From contig CALNYX010000017.1 of assembly GCA_942490925.1 (NCBI GenBank), forward strand, positions 930,001-994,000: a DNA stretch of 64,000 bases, read 5' to 3'. Both the position numbers and the translations under genes were made by a program. This document shows, one piece after another, positions 1-10,103 of this stretch (position 1 is the stretch's first letter; each line of letters starts with the position of its first letter). Source of the DNA: CALNYX01 sp942490925. Its GTDB lineage: Bacteria; Chlamydiota; Chlamydiia; Chlamydiales; JAAKFR01. Under the pieces are notes generated by a model. That model ran no database searches, was not told the origin of the DNA, and saw only the letters and a list, made by a program, of their open reading frames with translations.

Positions 1-3000
1 TCTTCAACAAGGATTTTTGCGCCATGTTCAATCGGGAAAGTGTCAATTGATTCAATCGACTTGGTGCTGAGGAGTTTCTTGTACTCTTCAAGCGTACGAT
101 TTTCATCGCGAACAAGGTGGAGGCTTCCGTTCTTATTAAGAACAAGCCAATTGCCATCTTCATCTTGAACGGTACGTGTCTCCATAAAGATGACAACACC
201 ATCTTCCTCAGCAACAATCTCAGGTGTAAAGCTAGCAGCAGCGATACCACCAAGGTGGAATGTTCTCATCGTCAACTGTGTTCCTGGTTCCCCAATGGAT
301 TGAGCGGCGATAATTCCAACAGCTTCTCCATGTCCGACAGGGCGGCCATTCGCGAGGTTGATGCCGTAACACTTCGCACAGACGCCTCGTTTGCTCTCAC
401 AAGTGAGTGCTGAGCGGATGCGTACAGTTTCAATACCTGCATCATCAATCATCTCAGCTTGCTGGAGATTGAGGATAGTGTTGGCTTTTGCAATCAACTT
501 AGTGCTATCACCTGGTTGGAAGATGTCCTCTGCAATCGCACGACCAAAGATACGATCTTTGATTGGCAGAAGTTCTTCTTGCCCTTGCTTAATTGCTGAA
601 ACTTCAATGGCATTGAGAGTTCCACAATCATCTGTAGTCACAATCACATCATGTCCAACGTCTACCAGACGACGAGTCAAGTAACCGGAGTCAGCAGTTT
701 TCAAGGCTGTATCAGAAAGACCTTTACGTGCCCCGTGAGAAGAGAGTGAGTACTCAAGAACTGTCAAACCTTCTCTAAAGTTTGAGGTAATTGGTGACTC
801 GATAATCTCGTTGTTAGGCTTAGCCATCAAACCACGCAATGCACCGAGCTGCTTAAGCTGTGATTTGTTGCCTCGTGCTCCAGAGTCAATCATCAAGAAG
901 AGTGGGTTGTGACGTGAATCACTCACCTTGGAAACTTCTTTGACAAGTTCTTCTGAAAGCATATCTGAAACTTCTGTCCAGATACTAATAATCTTAGATT
1001 TACGCTCACCATCAGTGATGATTCCATCTTCGTACTGTTTCTTAACGATGGCAACTTTCTTATGCCCTTCTTTTAAGACTTCACCCTTGCAAGGTGGAAT
1101 TGTGACATCACGAATTCCCATCGAAACAGCTGCGCGAGTTGCTTGTACAAATCCAAGATCTTTGACGTCATCAAGAAACTTGACAGTCGCCTCTAGACCA
1201 ACTTTTTTGTAACACTCTAAGATCAGTTCACTCATGCGCTTACTTGGCATCTTATAGTTTTGAAAACCGAGTTCTTTTGGCACAATTGTATTGAAAAGAA
1301 CACGTCCAGGTGTCGTTTCAATCAAGCTACCATCAACACGCAGTTTGATTTTCTCATGGACGTGCAATCCACGACCAGTCTGATCAATACGCTCAAGTTT
1401 CTTATCACGCTCAACAAAACCCTCTAGACTCTCAGAAGCACTCATCGCAAGGAGCACTTCATCTGCATTTCTAAAGACTTTGATCTTCTTGCCATGCTCT
1501 TCAGGGAAGTAGACTGGATCTGCCATCAAATAGTAAAGACCAAGGGTCATATCTTTTGTTGGCGTCGCAACCGGTTTTCCTGAAGATGGAAGGAAGATGT
1601 TATCTGGCGCCATCATCAAGACTTTCGTTTCAAGCTCTGCTTCTAAAGAGAGAGGAACGTGAACGGCCATTTGGTCACCATCAAAGTCGGCGTTGAAAGC
1701 CGAACAGACAAGTGGATGGACCCGAATCGCTTTTCCTTCAATCAAGATCGGCTCAAAGGCTTGAATTCCGAGGCGGTGAAGAGTTGGTGCACGGTTAAGG
1801 AGCACTGGATGCCCTTTAATAATCTCTTCGAGAACGTCCCACACCTCAGGTTCCCCACGTTGAATCATCTTCTTCGCTGAACGAATGGTGTAGACATGTC
1901 CAAGATCCTTAAGACGCTTAACAATAAATGGTTCGAATAGCTCAAGTGCCATCTCTTTAGGGAGACCGCACTGGTTGAATTTGAGCTCTGGTCCAACGAT
2001 AATAACCGAACGTCCAGAGTAGTCGACCCGTTTACCGAGCAGGTTTTGACGGAAGCGTCCACCTTTTCCTTTCAACATTTCTGAAAGGGATTTGAGTGGG
2101 CGGTTTCCAGCGCCCATGACTGGATGGCCATGCCGTCCATTGTCAAATAGAGCATCAACAGCTTCTTGCAGCATGCGTTTCTCGTTACGTACAATCACTT
2201 CAGGTGTTTTAAGGCGTAAAATCGCTTTCAAACGGTTGTTACGGTTAATCACACGACGGTAAAGATCGTTTAAGTCTGATGTCGCAAAACGGCCACCATC
2301 AAGAGGCACAAGCGGACGGAGATCAGGTGGAATGACGGGAACTGATTTCAGTACCATCCATTCAGGATGATTGGTTGAAATTACAAAGCCTTCGACGATC
2401 TTCAATCGTTTAGCAAGCTTCATGCGGGCTTGCATAGACTTTGTTCGACGAAGTTTCTCTTTGAGCTCAATCAAAAGTGAGTCTAGATCTTCTGTTTTGA
2501 GAAGATCAAAGACAGCTTCACCACCCATTTTGGCAACAAAAGAGTCGCGTCCCCACTTCTCAACAGCTTCACGGTATTCAGTGTCATTTAGGCGCTGTTT
2601 TTTCTCTAGATCTGTATTACCTGGATCGATAACGACATACTCTTCGTAATACACGATGCGTTCTAAATCTGTCGCTGACATTCCAAGCACGTTTCCAATG
2701 CGTGAAGGCATTGTCTTGAAAAACCAGATGTGAACAACTGGCACTGCAAGTTCAATGTGGGCCATACGTGAACGGCGAACTTTAGAGAGCGTTACTTCAA
2801 CACCGCAGCGATCACAGACGATCCCTTTGTGCTTAATCTTCTTGTACTTTCCACAAGCACACTCCCAATCTTTCGTAGGGCCGAAGATCTTTTCGCAAAA
2901 AAGACCACCCTTCTCAGGTTTGAATGTGCGGTAGTTAATCGTCTCAGGCTTCTTGATCTCACCGCGTGACCATTTTTCTTTGATCACACCATCTGAGGCA

Positions 3001-3053
3001 AGGCCAATTTTGAGTTTATCAAATCGTCCTTCTTGAGGCTCATCTTTAAACAT
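1..3053 (-). CDS. rpoC: RNA polymerase beta' subunit (5' part, runs off the window)
   Basis: This is the largest catalytic subunit of RNA polymerase; only the N-terminal ~1,017 residues lie in the window. The start ATG at 3051-3053 follows an AGGAG ribosome site. The N-terminal zinc-binding region is visible as a CACGKYK..CDRCG cysteine cluster near residues 60-85, and the active-site region (codons near 1980-2110) encodes an RFRQNLLGKR-type lid followed by a YSGRSV motif. The gene starts 14 bp after the rpoB stop, so both are co-transcribed in the rplL-rpoB-rpoC order typical of Chlamydiae and most bacteria. Confidence 0.97.
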   Translation of the reverse strand, partial: MFKDEPQEGRFDKLKIGLASDGVIKEKWSRGEIKKPETINYRTFKPEKGGLFCEKIFGPTKDWECACGKYKKIKHKGIVCDRCGVEVTLSKVRRSRMAHIELAVPVVHIWFFKTMPSRIGNVLGMSATDLERIVYYEEYVVIDPGNTDLEKKQRLNDTEYREAVEKWGRDSFVAKMGGEAVFDLLKTEDLDSLLIELKEKLRRTKSMQARMKLAKRLKIVEGFVISTNHPEWMVLKSVPVIPPDLRPLVPLDGGRFATSDLNDLYRRVINRNNRLKAILRLKTPEVIVRNEKRMLQEAVDALFDNGRHGHPVMGAGNRPLKSLSEMLKGKGGRFRQNLLGKRVDYSGRSVIIVGPELKFNQCGLPKEMALELFEPFIVKRLKDLGHVYTIRSAKKMIQRGEPEVWDVLEEIIKGHPVLLNRAPTLHRLGIQAFEPILIEGKAIRVHPLVCSAFNADFDGDQMAVHVPLSLEAELETKVLMMAPDNIFLPSSGKPVATPTKDMTLGLYYLMADPVYFPEEHGKKIKVFRNADEVLLAMSASESLEGFVERDKKLERIDQTGRGLHVHEKIKLRVDGSLIETTPGRVLFNTIVPKELGFQNYKMPSKRMSELILECYKKVGLEATVKFLDDVKDLGFVQATRAAVSMGIRDVTIPPCKGEVLKEGHKKVAIVKKQYEDGIITDGERKSKIISIWTEVSDMLSEELVKEVSKVSDSRHNPLFLMIDSGARGNKSQLKQLGALRGLMAKPNNEIIESPITSNFREGLTVLEYSLSSHGARKGLSDTALKTADSGYLTRRLVDVGHDVIVTTDDCGTLNAIEVSAIKQGQEELLPIKDRIFGRAIAEDIFQPGDSTKLIAKANTILNLQQAEMIDDAGIETVRIRSALTCESKRGVCAKCYGINLANGRPVGHGEAVGIIAAQSIGEPGTQLTMRTFHLGGIAAASFTPEIVAEEDGVVIFMETRTVQDEDGNWLVLNKNGSLHLVRDENRTLEEYKKLLSTKSIESIDTFPIEHGAKILVE

Positions 3054-3067
3054 GCACTATTCTCCTC

Positions 3068-6000
3068 TTAATCTTCTTCAACTGTTAAAGCACGGATATC
3101 TAAACCAAGTCCTTGCATCTCTTTAATCAAGACGTTAAAGGACTCTGGAGTGCCTGCTTTAAGCAAGTTCTCCCCTTTGACGATCGACTCATAAATTCGT
3201 GTACGTCCGGAAACGTCATCCGACTTCACAGTCAAAATTTCCTGAAGGACATGCGCTGCGCCGTACGCTTCAAGCGCCCATACCTCCATCTCCCCGAAAC
3301 GTTGTCCACCCATCTGCGCTTTACCACCAAGTGGTTGCTGCGTGACAAGTGAGTAGGGCCCAATTGAACGGGCGTGAATTTTATCGGCAACAAGGTGGCT
3401 CAATTTAAGCATGTAAATGTAACCAACAACGACGCGGTTATCAAAACGCTCACCTGACTTTCCATCGTAAAGCCAGGACTTTCCATCATCTGGCAACCCT
3501 TGCTCACGCATCATTTCCCAGATGCGCTCTTCAGGAAACCCTTCAAATACTGGGCTCTTCACATAAATACCTGCATGGCGTGCTGCATACCCAAGGTGAG
3601 TCTCAAGCACTTGTCCCATGTTCATCCGTGAAGGTACACCGAGTGGGTTCAAAATAATTTCGACTGTCTGGCCTGTTGGAAGGTAAGGCATGTCAGCTTC
3701 TGGAACGATATTGGCGACAACACCTTTGTTTCCGTGGCGACCAGCCATTTTATCTCCAACTTGCAGCTTACGCTTAGAAGTCACATAGACCTTCACTTGA
3801 CGAATCACGCCAGGATCGAGATCTGTATCTCCTTTCTTCAACTGCTCAACTTCTGTTTTGTAGTGAAGATCAATCTTTTGCTGCTCAACTTCACAATCAC
3901 GCAAAATCTTACGAAGCATATCGTAAACTTCATTGTGATCCATGATCAAGTCGATTGGATCTTCAAACTCGAGCATTTCAATTGTATCTTGGTTGAAAAC
4001 ACTACCTTGAGAAACAAGCTCTTCAGCACTACGTCTATGAATGATCGGCGAGGGCGCCTTCTCATTGAGTAAAAGCGCTCCAAGTTTTTCGTGACGCTCC
4101 ATCTTGACATGTGAAATTTTGGCTTTGTACTCTTTTTGTAGATCTTTCAAGTAAGAAGCTTCTTCAACAAGCTCATCATCTGTCTTAGAGAGACGATCTC
4201 TTCTGCTGAAGACTTTTACATCCATTACTACACCTTCAGTTCCCGGAGGCACTGTCAAGGATGCATCTTTCACATCAGCCGCTTTCTCACCAAAAATAGC
4301 ACGGAGTAGGCGCTCTTCAGGAGCGAGCTCAGTCTCTGATTTTGGAGTGATTTTTCCAACGAGGATATCTCCAGGCTTCACTTCAGCACCGACGCGGATA
4401 ATTCCATCCTCACCGAGGTTAAGGAGAGCTTCCTCTGAGATATTTGGAATATCTCGAGTGATCTCTTCTTTTCCAAGCTTCGTATCACGCGCTGTGAGTT
4501 CAAACTCTTCGATGTAGATCGATGTATAAGCATCTTCACGAATGAGCTTCTCAGAAATGATAATCGCATCCTCGAAGTTGTATCCAAACCAGGGCATAAA
4601 GGCGACAAGTACGTTCTTACCGAGCGCAACTTCTCCTTTATCAGTGGCTGGACCATCAGCGATCACATCACCTGCTTTTACGACATCACCAACAGAACAG
4701 AGTGGTTGCTGGTTAATCGCTGTTCCAGCGTTTGAACGCATGAATTTCTTCAATTCGTAGGTGCGTTTTTCAAGTGGATTTTTCTTAGCAGCGATGACGA
4801 CACGTGTTCCGTCGACATATTCGATTGTACCATCTTCTTCAACAATGACGACAGCGCCAGAGTCACGCGCAGCGCGTGCTTCTAGACCTGTTCCAACAAT
4901 CGGAGCATCTGTTATGAGTAGTGGCACAGCTTGGCGTTGCATGTTTGATCCCATAAGGGCTCGGTTTGCATCATCGTGCTCCAAGAAAGGAATCAAACCT
5001 GTGACAATCGAAACAAGCTGTTTTGGCGAGACGTCCATGTGTGTGACTGTGCTCGTCTCAATCTCCATCGCCTCTCCGCGATTTCGACCCCAACAAACTT
5101 CATCAACAAACATGTTATGTTCATCTAGGCGGGCAGAAGCCTGCGCAATGATGCACTGCTCGTCAACATCTGCTGTCATGTATTCGATTTCATCTGTGAC
5201 AACACCATCCCGTACGAGGCGATATGGTGTTTCAATGAAGCCGAACTCGTTGATCTTAGCAAAAGCTGAAAGCGATGTAATCAAACCAATGTTTGGTCCT
5301 TCAGGTGTCTCAATCGGGCAGATTCTGCCGTAGTGACTTGTGTGAACGTCACGCACCTCAAATCCTGCACGCTCTCTGTTCAAGCCTCCAGGCCCAAGTG
5401 AAGAGAGACGACGTTTGTGCGTCAACTCGGCAACTGGGTTTGTCTGGTCCATGAACTGAGAGAGTTGGGAGCGCCCAAAGAAATCTTTTAGAACGCCTGC
5501 TAAACCTTTCGCTGAAATGATCTTTCCAGGCGTCAAAGTGTCTGAAGAGAAGTCAAACAGATTCATGCGCTCACGAATGATTTTCTCCATACGTGCTAAA
5601 CCAACACGGCACTGATTTTGAATCAATTCACCAACAGAGCGGACGCGGCGATTACCAAGGTGGTCGATATCATCTACGTTTGTATGCTGATCTCCCATTC
5701 GAAGGCGGATGAGGTATTTAAGAGCGCCGATAATGTCCTCTTTACGGAGTGTGACACACTCGAGGTCTTCATCGGTGATTTCAAAGCCGAGTTTGCGGTT
5801 AAGCTTGTAGCGACCCACGCGCCCTAGGTTATAACGTTTTGGATCAAAGAAAAGGCGCATGATGACAGCACGTGCATTCGATAACGTAGCTGGTTCACCT
5901 GGGCGAATCTTGCGATAGAAGTCTTTAAGAGCTGATTCGTAAGAATCTGTCGGGTCCTTGACAAGCATCTTGATTACTGGATGAGTTTCATTTGCATCCT

Positions 6001-6832
6001 CAGCAATCCTCAACGTATTCATGTTGGCATCAACCATGCGCTTGAGCATGGCTGTACTGAGTTTTTCACCCGCTTTTCCATAGACAAGGCCACTTGCTTC
6101 ATCCATGACATCGGCTGCTAAAATTTTTCCAACAAGGTCAGTAAAGTCTTTTTCACTCTTAAGTTTGATATCTTTTGTTGAGAAGAACTCTTCAATGATG
6201 TCAGCATCGCTTGAGAAACCAAGAGCCCGAATGAAGGTCGTTGCCAAAATCTTACGACGACGTTTTTTACGATCGATGTAAACATAGACAAGATCATTTG
6301 GGTCTAAAGTCGCTTCTAACCAGCTTCCACGGTAAGGAATGACACGGAAAGAAGAGAGCATGGAGCCTTTAATATGACGCTCCTGCTCGAAGTTAATACC
6401 AGGTGAGCGATGGAGTTGAGAGACGATAACGCGCTCAGCACCATTGATGATGAAAGTTCCTTTGTCTGTCATAATGGGAATCGTGCCCATATAGACTTCT
6501 TCTTCTTTAATTCCTGTTTCATCAGTGAGTCTAAAACGTACTTTTAGAGTGACGTTATAGGTAATTCCACGGCGGATACACTCTTCAGGCGTATATTTGG
6601 GAACTCCTAAGTCATAAGAAAGGTATTCGATGACAGTCTTTTCGTCGTAGGATTTGATAGGAAAGACTTCGCTGAAGACTTCTTGTAAGCCGATGTTATC
6701 ACGCTCTTCAGCATATTTGTCTGCTTGCAAGAATTGACTATAGGATTTGATCTGTATTTCAATGAGATTCGGAAGGTCAATAATCTCTTTCTTCTTAATG
6801 AAGCTGACCCTCTCTGGCCGTTTTTTCAGCAT
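3068..6832 (-). CDS. rpoB: RNA polymerase beta subunit
   Basis: RpoB, 1,254 residues, is the normal bacterial length and co-forms the polymerase active centre. The rifampicin-pocket region is clear around residues 470-520 (FGRSQLSQFMDQ, then THKRRLSSLGPGG), as is the conserved GRHGNKGV block near residue 1030 and the C-terminal QPLGGKAQMGGQRFGEMEVW block. No rifampicin-type substitution is obvious in the FMDQTN/HKRR core. It is followed directly by rpoC and is separated from rplL by 168 bp holding a hairpin. Confidence 0.98.
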   Translation of the reverse strand: MLKKRPERVSFIKKKEIIDLPNLIEIQIKSYSQFLQADKYAEERDNIGLQEVFSEVFPIKSYDEKTVIEYLSYDLGVPKYTPEECIRRGITYNVTLKVRFRLTDETGIKEEEVYMGTIPIMTDKGTFIINGAERVIVSQLHRSPGINFEQERHIKGSMLSSFRVIPYRGSWLEATLDPNDLVYVYIDRKKRRRKILATTFIRALGFSSDADIIEEFFSTKDIKLKSEKDFTDLVGKILAADVMDEASGLVYGKAGEKLSTAMLKRMVDANMNTLRIAEDANETHPVIKMLVKDPTDSYESALKDFYRKIRPGEPATLSNARAVIMRLFFDPKRYNLGRVGRYKLNRKLGFEITDEDLECVTLRKEDIIGALKYLIRLRMGDQHTNVDDIDHLGNRRVRSVGELIQNQCRVGLARMEKIIRERMNLFDFSSDTLTPGKIISAKGLAGVLKDFFGRSQLSQFMDQTNPVAELTHKRRLSSLGPGGLNRERAGFEVRDVHTSHYGRICPIETPEGPNIGLITSLSAFAKINEFGFIETPYRLVRDGVVTDEIEYMTADVDEQCIIAQASARLDEHNMFVDEVCWGRNRGEAMEIETSTVTHMDVSPKQLVSIVTGLIPFLEHDDANRALMGSNMQRQAVPLLITDAPIVGTGLEARAARDSGAVVIVEEDGTIEYVDGTRVVIAAKKNPLEKRTYELKKFMRSNAGTAINQQPLCSVGDVVKAGDVIADGPATDKGEVALGKNVLVAFMPWFGYNFEDAIIISEKLIREDAYTSIYIEEFELTARDTKLGKEEITRDIPNISEEALLNLGEDGIIRVGAEVKPGDILVGKITPKSETELAPEERLLRAIFGEKAADVKDASLTVPPGTEGVVMDVKVFSRRDRLSKTDDELVEEASYLKDLQKEYKAKISHVKMERHEKLGALLLNEKAPSPIIHRRSAEELVSQGSVFNQDTIEMLEFEDPIDLIMDHNEVYDMLRKILRDCEVEQQKIDLHYKTEVEQLKKGDTDLDPGVIRQVKVYVTSKRKLQVGDKMAGRHGNKGVVANIVPEADMPYLPTGQTVEIILNPLGVPSRMNMGQVLETHLGYAARHAGIYVKSPVFEGFPEERIWEMMREQGLPDDGKSWLYDGKSGERFDNRVVVGYIYMLKLSHLVADKIHARSIGPYSLVTQQPLGGKAQMGGQRFGEMEVWALEAYGAAHVLQEILTVKSDDVSGRTRIYESIVKGENLLKAGTPESFNVLIKEMQGLGLDIRALTVEED

Positions 6833-6961
6833 ATATCCTCACAGTTAACTAACTTAAATACAAAGAGACCTGTCTCTCGATGCGAATTCGAGGGATAAGC
6901 AGCCCGTATGACAAATGACGAGAATGTGTTTTTCAATTTCTCGGAAAAAATTTAATATTAA

Positions 6962-6986
6962 GAGAGAGAGTCTCTGACTCCCTCTC
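6962..6986 (-). terminator. Hairpin/attenuator between rplL and rpoB
   Basis: An 11-bp stem (6962-6972 with 6976-6986, one G-U pair in RNA) with a 3-base loop lies just after the rplL stop. On the minus strand it is followed by a T/A-rich stretch with a TTTTTT run about 11 bases downstream, so it looks like a weak or partial intrinsic terminator. A partial attenuator between ribosomal protein genes and rpoB is well known in E. coli; assigning the same role here is inference. Confidence 0.6.
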
Positions 6987-7000
6987 ATAAAAAGAAGTGT

Positions 7001-7390
7001 TTAGACTCCCTTCTTAGCACCTTTTGCACCAGCAGCTTCGAGCTTTTTCAAGATCTCTTCTGCTTCTGCTTTAGGAGCACTCTCCTTAAGAACCTTCGGT
7101 GGATTTTCAGCCATGTCTTTTGCTTCTTTTAGCCCAAGACCTGTGACTTCACGAATCACTTTAATAGCAGCGATTTTTTTATCCGCAGGAACTTCTGTGA
7201 CGGAGACTTGGAAGTCTGTTGCTTCAGCAGCAGCTTCTTCTTGAGGAGCAGCTGCAACTGCGCCTGCCATAGCAACAGGAGCTGCTGCTGTGACGTCCCA
7301 AGTTTCTTCAAGCTTCTGCTTGAGCTTAGCGAGATCAACGACCTTAAGATTGCTAAGCTTTTCTACGATATCATCTAGTTCTGTAGACAC
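7001..7390 (-). CDS. rplL: 50S ribosomal protein L7/L12
   Basis: The acidic stalk protein of the large ribosomal subunit, 129 residues, which recruits translation factors. It shows an N-terminal dimerisation helix, an Ala-rich hinge near residues 33-55, and the conserved C-terminal block with the KIAAIKVIREVTGLGLKEAK signature near residues 71-90. It lies 28 bp downstream of rplJ, whose product anchors L12 dimers to the ribosome. Confidence 0.97.
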   Translation of the reverse strand: MSTELDDIVEKLSNLKVVDLAKLKQKLEETWDVTAAAPVAMAGAVAAAPQEEAAAEATDFQVSVTEVPADKKIAAIKVIREVTGLGLKEAKDMAENPPKVLKESAPKAEAEEILKKLEAAGAKGAKKGV

Positions 7391-7418
7391 GATAACCTCT
7401 CTTTAAAAATTGTGTATT

Positions 7419-7931
7419 TTAACCTTTTTTGCCTTTCTCTTCCATGCAATACAATACGCTTGTGAGTAGAGACTGCATAACGCTCACTGTTTGTGCCATT
7501 GGAGCTTGGAGCAATCCAACCAGTTCTGCGCGTAATTGTTGTTGGCTTGGAAGTTTAGCGAGTGCTGATATATCTTCTGAAGAGCAAAGCTCTCCATCGA
7601 TCTGTCCGCCAAGCATTGCAACTGCGTCACCATTAGCTTCTCCATACTTTACAGCCTTTTTGACGAGGCTTGTAGCGTCTTCGTATGAAAAAATGATGCC
7701 GACATGTCCTTGGAGTTTTTCAATCTCAAACTTGAGACCTGCCTCTGAAGCTGCCTTGATAAAGACACGCTTACGAACGACTTCAAATTCTCCACCATTC
7801 TCCGAGAGAAGACTACGGAATTCGCGCGCACGAGCAGCATTGAGCTCTTTGTAATTGGCTACAATAAAGCCATTTGACGCTTGAATTTTATCTGCAATCT
7901 CATCAAGAAGAAGTTGTTTTTCTTCTCTCAT
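7419..7931 (-). CDS. rplJ: 50S ribosomal protein L10
   Basis: Ribosomal stalk base protein, 170 residues, family-normal length. The N-terminus has the typical EEKQLLLDEIADKI and IVANYKELNAARAREFR pattern, and the C-terminal helix (residues ~130-165) is the L12-binding segment. It sits 7 bp after rplA. L10-L12 autogenous regulation is usual in bacteria, but I saw no specific leader site because the gene is embedded in the operon. Confidence 0.95.
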   Translation of the reverse strand: MREEKQLLLDEIADKIQASNGFIVANYKELNAARAREFRSLLSENGGEFEVVRKRVFIKAASEAGLKFEIEKLQGHVGIIFSYEDATSLVKKAVKYGEANGDAVAMLGGQIDGELCSSEDISALAKLPSQQQLRAELVGLLQAPMAQTVSVMQSLLTSVLYCMEEKGKKG

Positions 7932-7938
7932 GTTACCC

Positions 7939-8637
7939 TCACGTTGATGGAAGTTCTCGAAGATCGATCTTCAGCCCAGGTCCCATCGTTGATGAAACCG
8001 CAAGCGATTGAAAATAATTCCCTTTAGCAGCAGCCGGCTTAGCGCGTGCAATAGCAGTTAAAAGAGAGCGAATGTTCTCAACAAGTGCTAAAGGCTCAAA
8101 AGAGAGCTTGCCGACACCTGAATGGCAAACGCCATGCTTGTCGAGCTTAAACTCAATTTTTCCACCCTTCACTTCCTTGACTGCTGTTTTCACATCTGTT
8201 GTGACTGTGCCTGCTTTTGGGGTTGGCATCAGACCTCTCGGCCCAAGAACCTTACCTAGCTTTCCAACTTCCCGCATCATATCAGGAGTTGTAATCACTA
8301 CATCAAAGTCTGTCCACCCACCCTTGACTTTCTCTAAAAGCTCATCACTTCCAGCATAGCTTGCTCCAGCGTCTAGGGCTTCTTGCACCTTATCGCCAGT
8401 CGCAAAGACAAGGACTGTGAGCGACTTTCCTGTTCCATTCGGTAGTGAAACAGTGCCGCGCACTTGTTGATCGGATTTCTTAGGATCCACACCAATTTTA
8501 AGTGCGATCTCTACTGTCTGATCAAATTTGACGGATGGACTTTTCTTTAAAATCTCGACAGCGTCTGCTATTGTGTAGAGTTTATCACTCTCCACAAGCT
8601 TCGCCATCTCCCGAGTTCTTTTAGTATTCCGTCGCAT
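7939..8637 (-). CDS. rplA: 50S ribosomal protein L1
   Basis: L1, 232 residues, binds 23S rRNA at the E-site stalk. Family signatures include KFDQTVEIALKIGVDPKKSDQ near residues 37-57, LGPRGLMPTPKAGTV near residues 131-145, and the C-terminal NYFQSLAVSSTMGPGLKID. The gene starts 5 bp after the rplK stop, so translation is probably coupled. Confidence 0.97.
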   Translation of the reverse strand: MRRNTKRTREMAKLVESDKLYTIADAVEILKKSPSVKFDQTVEIALKIGVDPKKSDQQVRGTVSLPNGTGKSLTVLVFATGDKVQEALDAGASYAGSDELLEKVKGGWTDFDVVITTPDMMREVGKLGKVLGPRGLMPTPKAGTVTTDVKTAVKEVKGGKIEFKLDKHGVCHSGVGKLSFEPLALVENIRSLLTAIARAKPAAAKGNYFQSLAVSSTMGPGLKIDLRELPST

Positions 8638-8642
8638 AATTT

Positions 8643-9086
8643 TTATTCTTCTTCGTCAAAACCTTCTTCGACATCAATCCCCATGCTATGTGCTGTTCCA
8701 GCAACCAGACGTTTAGCTGATTTTTTAGAATTAACACCTAGATCAGGATATTTCCTCTCGACAACAGCACTTACTTGCGCTTTTGTCATCTTCCCTACTT
8801 TGTCACGGTTAGGTACTGAAGATCCTTTTTCAAGCCCCATCTCTTTGAGAATCAAACGAGATGTTGGCGGTTGTTTAGTGATGAAAGTAAAACTTTTATC
8901 AGCATAAACTGTAATTTCTACGGGGAGAATTTCTCCACCCTTATCCTGAGTTTTTGCATTGAATTCTTTACAAAAACCCATGATATTAACACCTGCCGCC
9001 CCTAGAGCTGGACCAATTGGAGGAGCTGGATTAGCTTTCCCCGCAGGTATCTGTAGTTTAATGATTTTTACGACTTTTTTTGCCAT
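8643..9086 (-). CDS. rplK: 50S ribosomal protein L11
   Basis: L11, 147 residues, binds the GTPase-associated centre of 23S rRNA. The N-terminal IKLQIPAGKANPAPPIGPALG motif and the FITKQPPTS segment are diagnostic. The C-terminus ends in an acidic GFDEEE tail, somewhat longer than the E. coli protein. It follows nusG after 85 bp. Confidence 0.97.
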   Translation of the reverse strand: MAKKVVKIIKLQIPAGKANPAPPIGPALGAAGVNIMGFCKEFNAKTQDKGGEILPVEITVYADKSFTFITKQPPTSRLILKEMGLEKGSSVPNRDKVGKMTKAQVSAVVERKYPDLGVNSKKSAKRLVAGTAHSMGIDVEEGFDEEE

Positions 9087-9171
9087 TTTGGTTCCTTATG
9101 TCACGTGTTACGAGAGAGGCAGCAATATGAGCAAGCATTATAGCTAGAGGGGTAATTAGGCGCAAGCCCTC

Positions 9172-9717
9172 TTATGCCTCAGCATCTGCTGTTGTTTCTT
9201 CGACCTGCCAAAACTCTAAATCATCGACGCGTGTATCACGTCCAAAGATAGAAACCATCGCGCTTAAACGCCCTTTATCATGGAATACTTCCACAATTGT
9301 TCCAAAAAAGTTGACGAACACCCCATCTGTAATTTTGACGCGGTCACCCACTTCAAATTTATGTTTCTGGGTCACTTCACCTTTTTTCGAGGCTAGGTCA
9401 TTTAAAATTTCTTCTACTTCAGCGTCTGTCAATGAAGTCGGGTTTTCCCCTCCTAAAAGCTCAATGACGCCATTAGTGCTTTTGACGTATTGCCAAGTGT
9501 CATCAGTCAATTCCATTTTGATGAGCACGTAGCCTGGCCAAATGCGTTTTTCAGAGACTTTTTGCTCACCTTTTTTCACTTCCATGACATTTTCTGTCGG
9601 AAGAAGAATTTCTTGAATAAGATCGAGTACTCCTGCAGATTCCCGAAATTCCTCAAGAGCTTTTTTGACTTTCTTCTCTTGAGCTGTAAAAACTTGGACG
9701 ACGTACCATTTTAACAT
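9172..9717 (-). CDS. nusG: Transcription termination/antitermination protein NusG
   Basis: NusG, 181 residues, travels with RNA polymerase and couples to Rho or ribosomes. The NGN domain begins with KWYVVQVFTAQEKKV, contains the WPGYVLIKMEL motif near residues 80-90, and the C-terminal KOW domain reads VGDRVKITDGVFVNFFG near residues 124-140. It begins 5 bp after secE, as in most bacteria. Confidence 0.96.
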   Translation of the reverse strand: MLKWYVVQVFTAQEKKVKKALEEFRESAGVLDLIQEILLPTENVMEVKKGEQKVSEKRIWPGYVLIKMELTDDTWQYVKSTNGVIELLGGENPTSLTDAEVEEILNDLASKKGEVTQKHKFEVGDRVKITDGVFVNFFGTIVEVFHDKGRLSAMVSIFGRDTRVDDLEFWQVEETTADAEA

Positions 9718-9722
9718 CTTAA

Positions 9723-9995
9723 TTAACCTATGAGCAATTTAACCATCATGTTGACCAACCCCAAACATCCTCGAATGAGAAGATCAATAAAATATATGCT
9801 GAACCCAAATGCAAAGATGCATGCTACAACGATCTTTGTATAAGCTTTCAGCTCTTCTTTGGACGTCCAGTCGACTCTCTTGAGCTCTAGCTTAACTTCG
9901 CCCATAAAGCGGACGACTTTTCGCCCATCTGCCGCTTTAGAAGCAGCGCTCGGACGTCCTTTTTTTGTCTCCATTTTACCAATAGCCTTCTGCAC
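9723..9995 (-). CDS. secE: Preprotein translocase subunit SecE
   Basis: Small SecE, 90 residues, with a basic N-terminus, the amphipathic helix motif VKLELKRVDWTSKEEL near residues 34-49, and a single membrane helix at roughly residues 52-75. It is the essential clamp subunit of SecYEG. It lies between tRNA-Trp and nusG, the usual chlamydial and general bacterial arrangement. Confidence 0.93.
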   Translation of the reverse strand: MQKAIGKMETKKGRPSAASKAADGRKVVRFMGEVKLELKRVDWTSKEELKAYTKIVVACIFAFGFSIYFIDLLIRGCLGLVNMMVKLLIG

Positions 9996-10026
9996 TGTTC
10001 ATCTACTCGTTTTTCACTTCATTTTC

Positions 10027-10099
10027 CGAGTGCGGAGGGACTCGAACCCCCGACCGGCGACTTTGGAGATCGCTGCTCTACCAGCTGAGCTACACACCC
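10027..10099 (-). tRNA. trnW: tRNA-Trp (CCA anticodon)
   Basis: A 73-nt cloverleaf read on the minus strand. The acceptor stem GGGTGTG/CGCACTC closes with two G-U pairs, the D-arm reads GCTCAGCTGGTAGAGC, the anticodon loop holds CCA, and the T-loop is GGGGGTTCGAGTCCCTC-like. The 3' CCA is not encoded. It sits between tuf (after the tuf terminator) and secE, as in Chlamydia. Confidence 0.96.
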
Positions 10100-10103
10100 A
10101 AAC

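Noticed and set aside
3113..5827. Several plus-strand reading frames inside rpoB and rpoC
   Set aside because: They are antisense shadows of a clearly coding minus-strand frame, without ribosome sites or recognisable domains.
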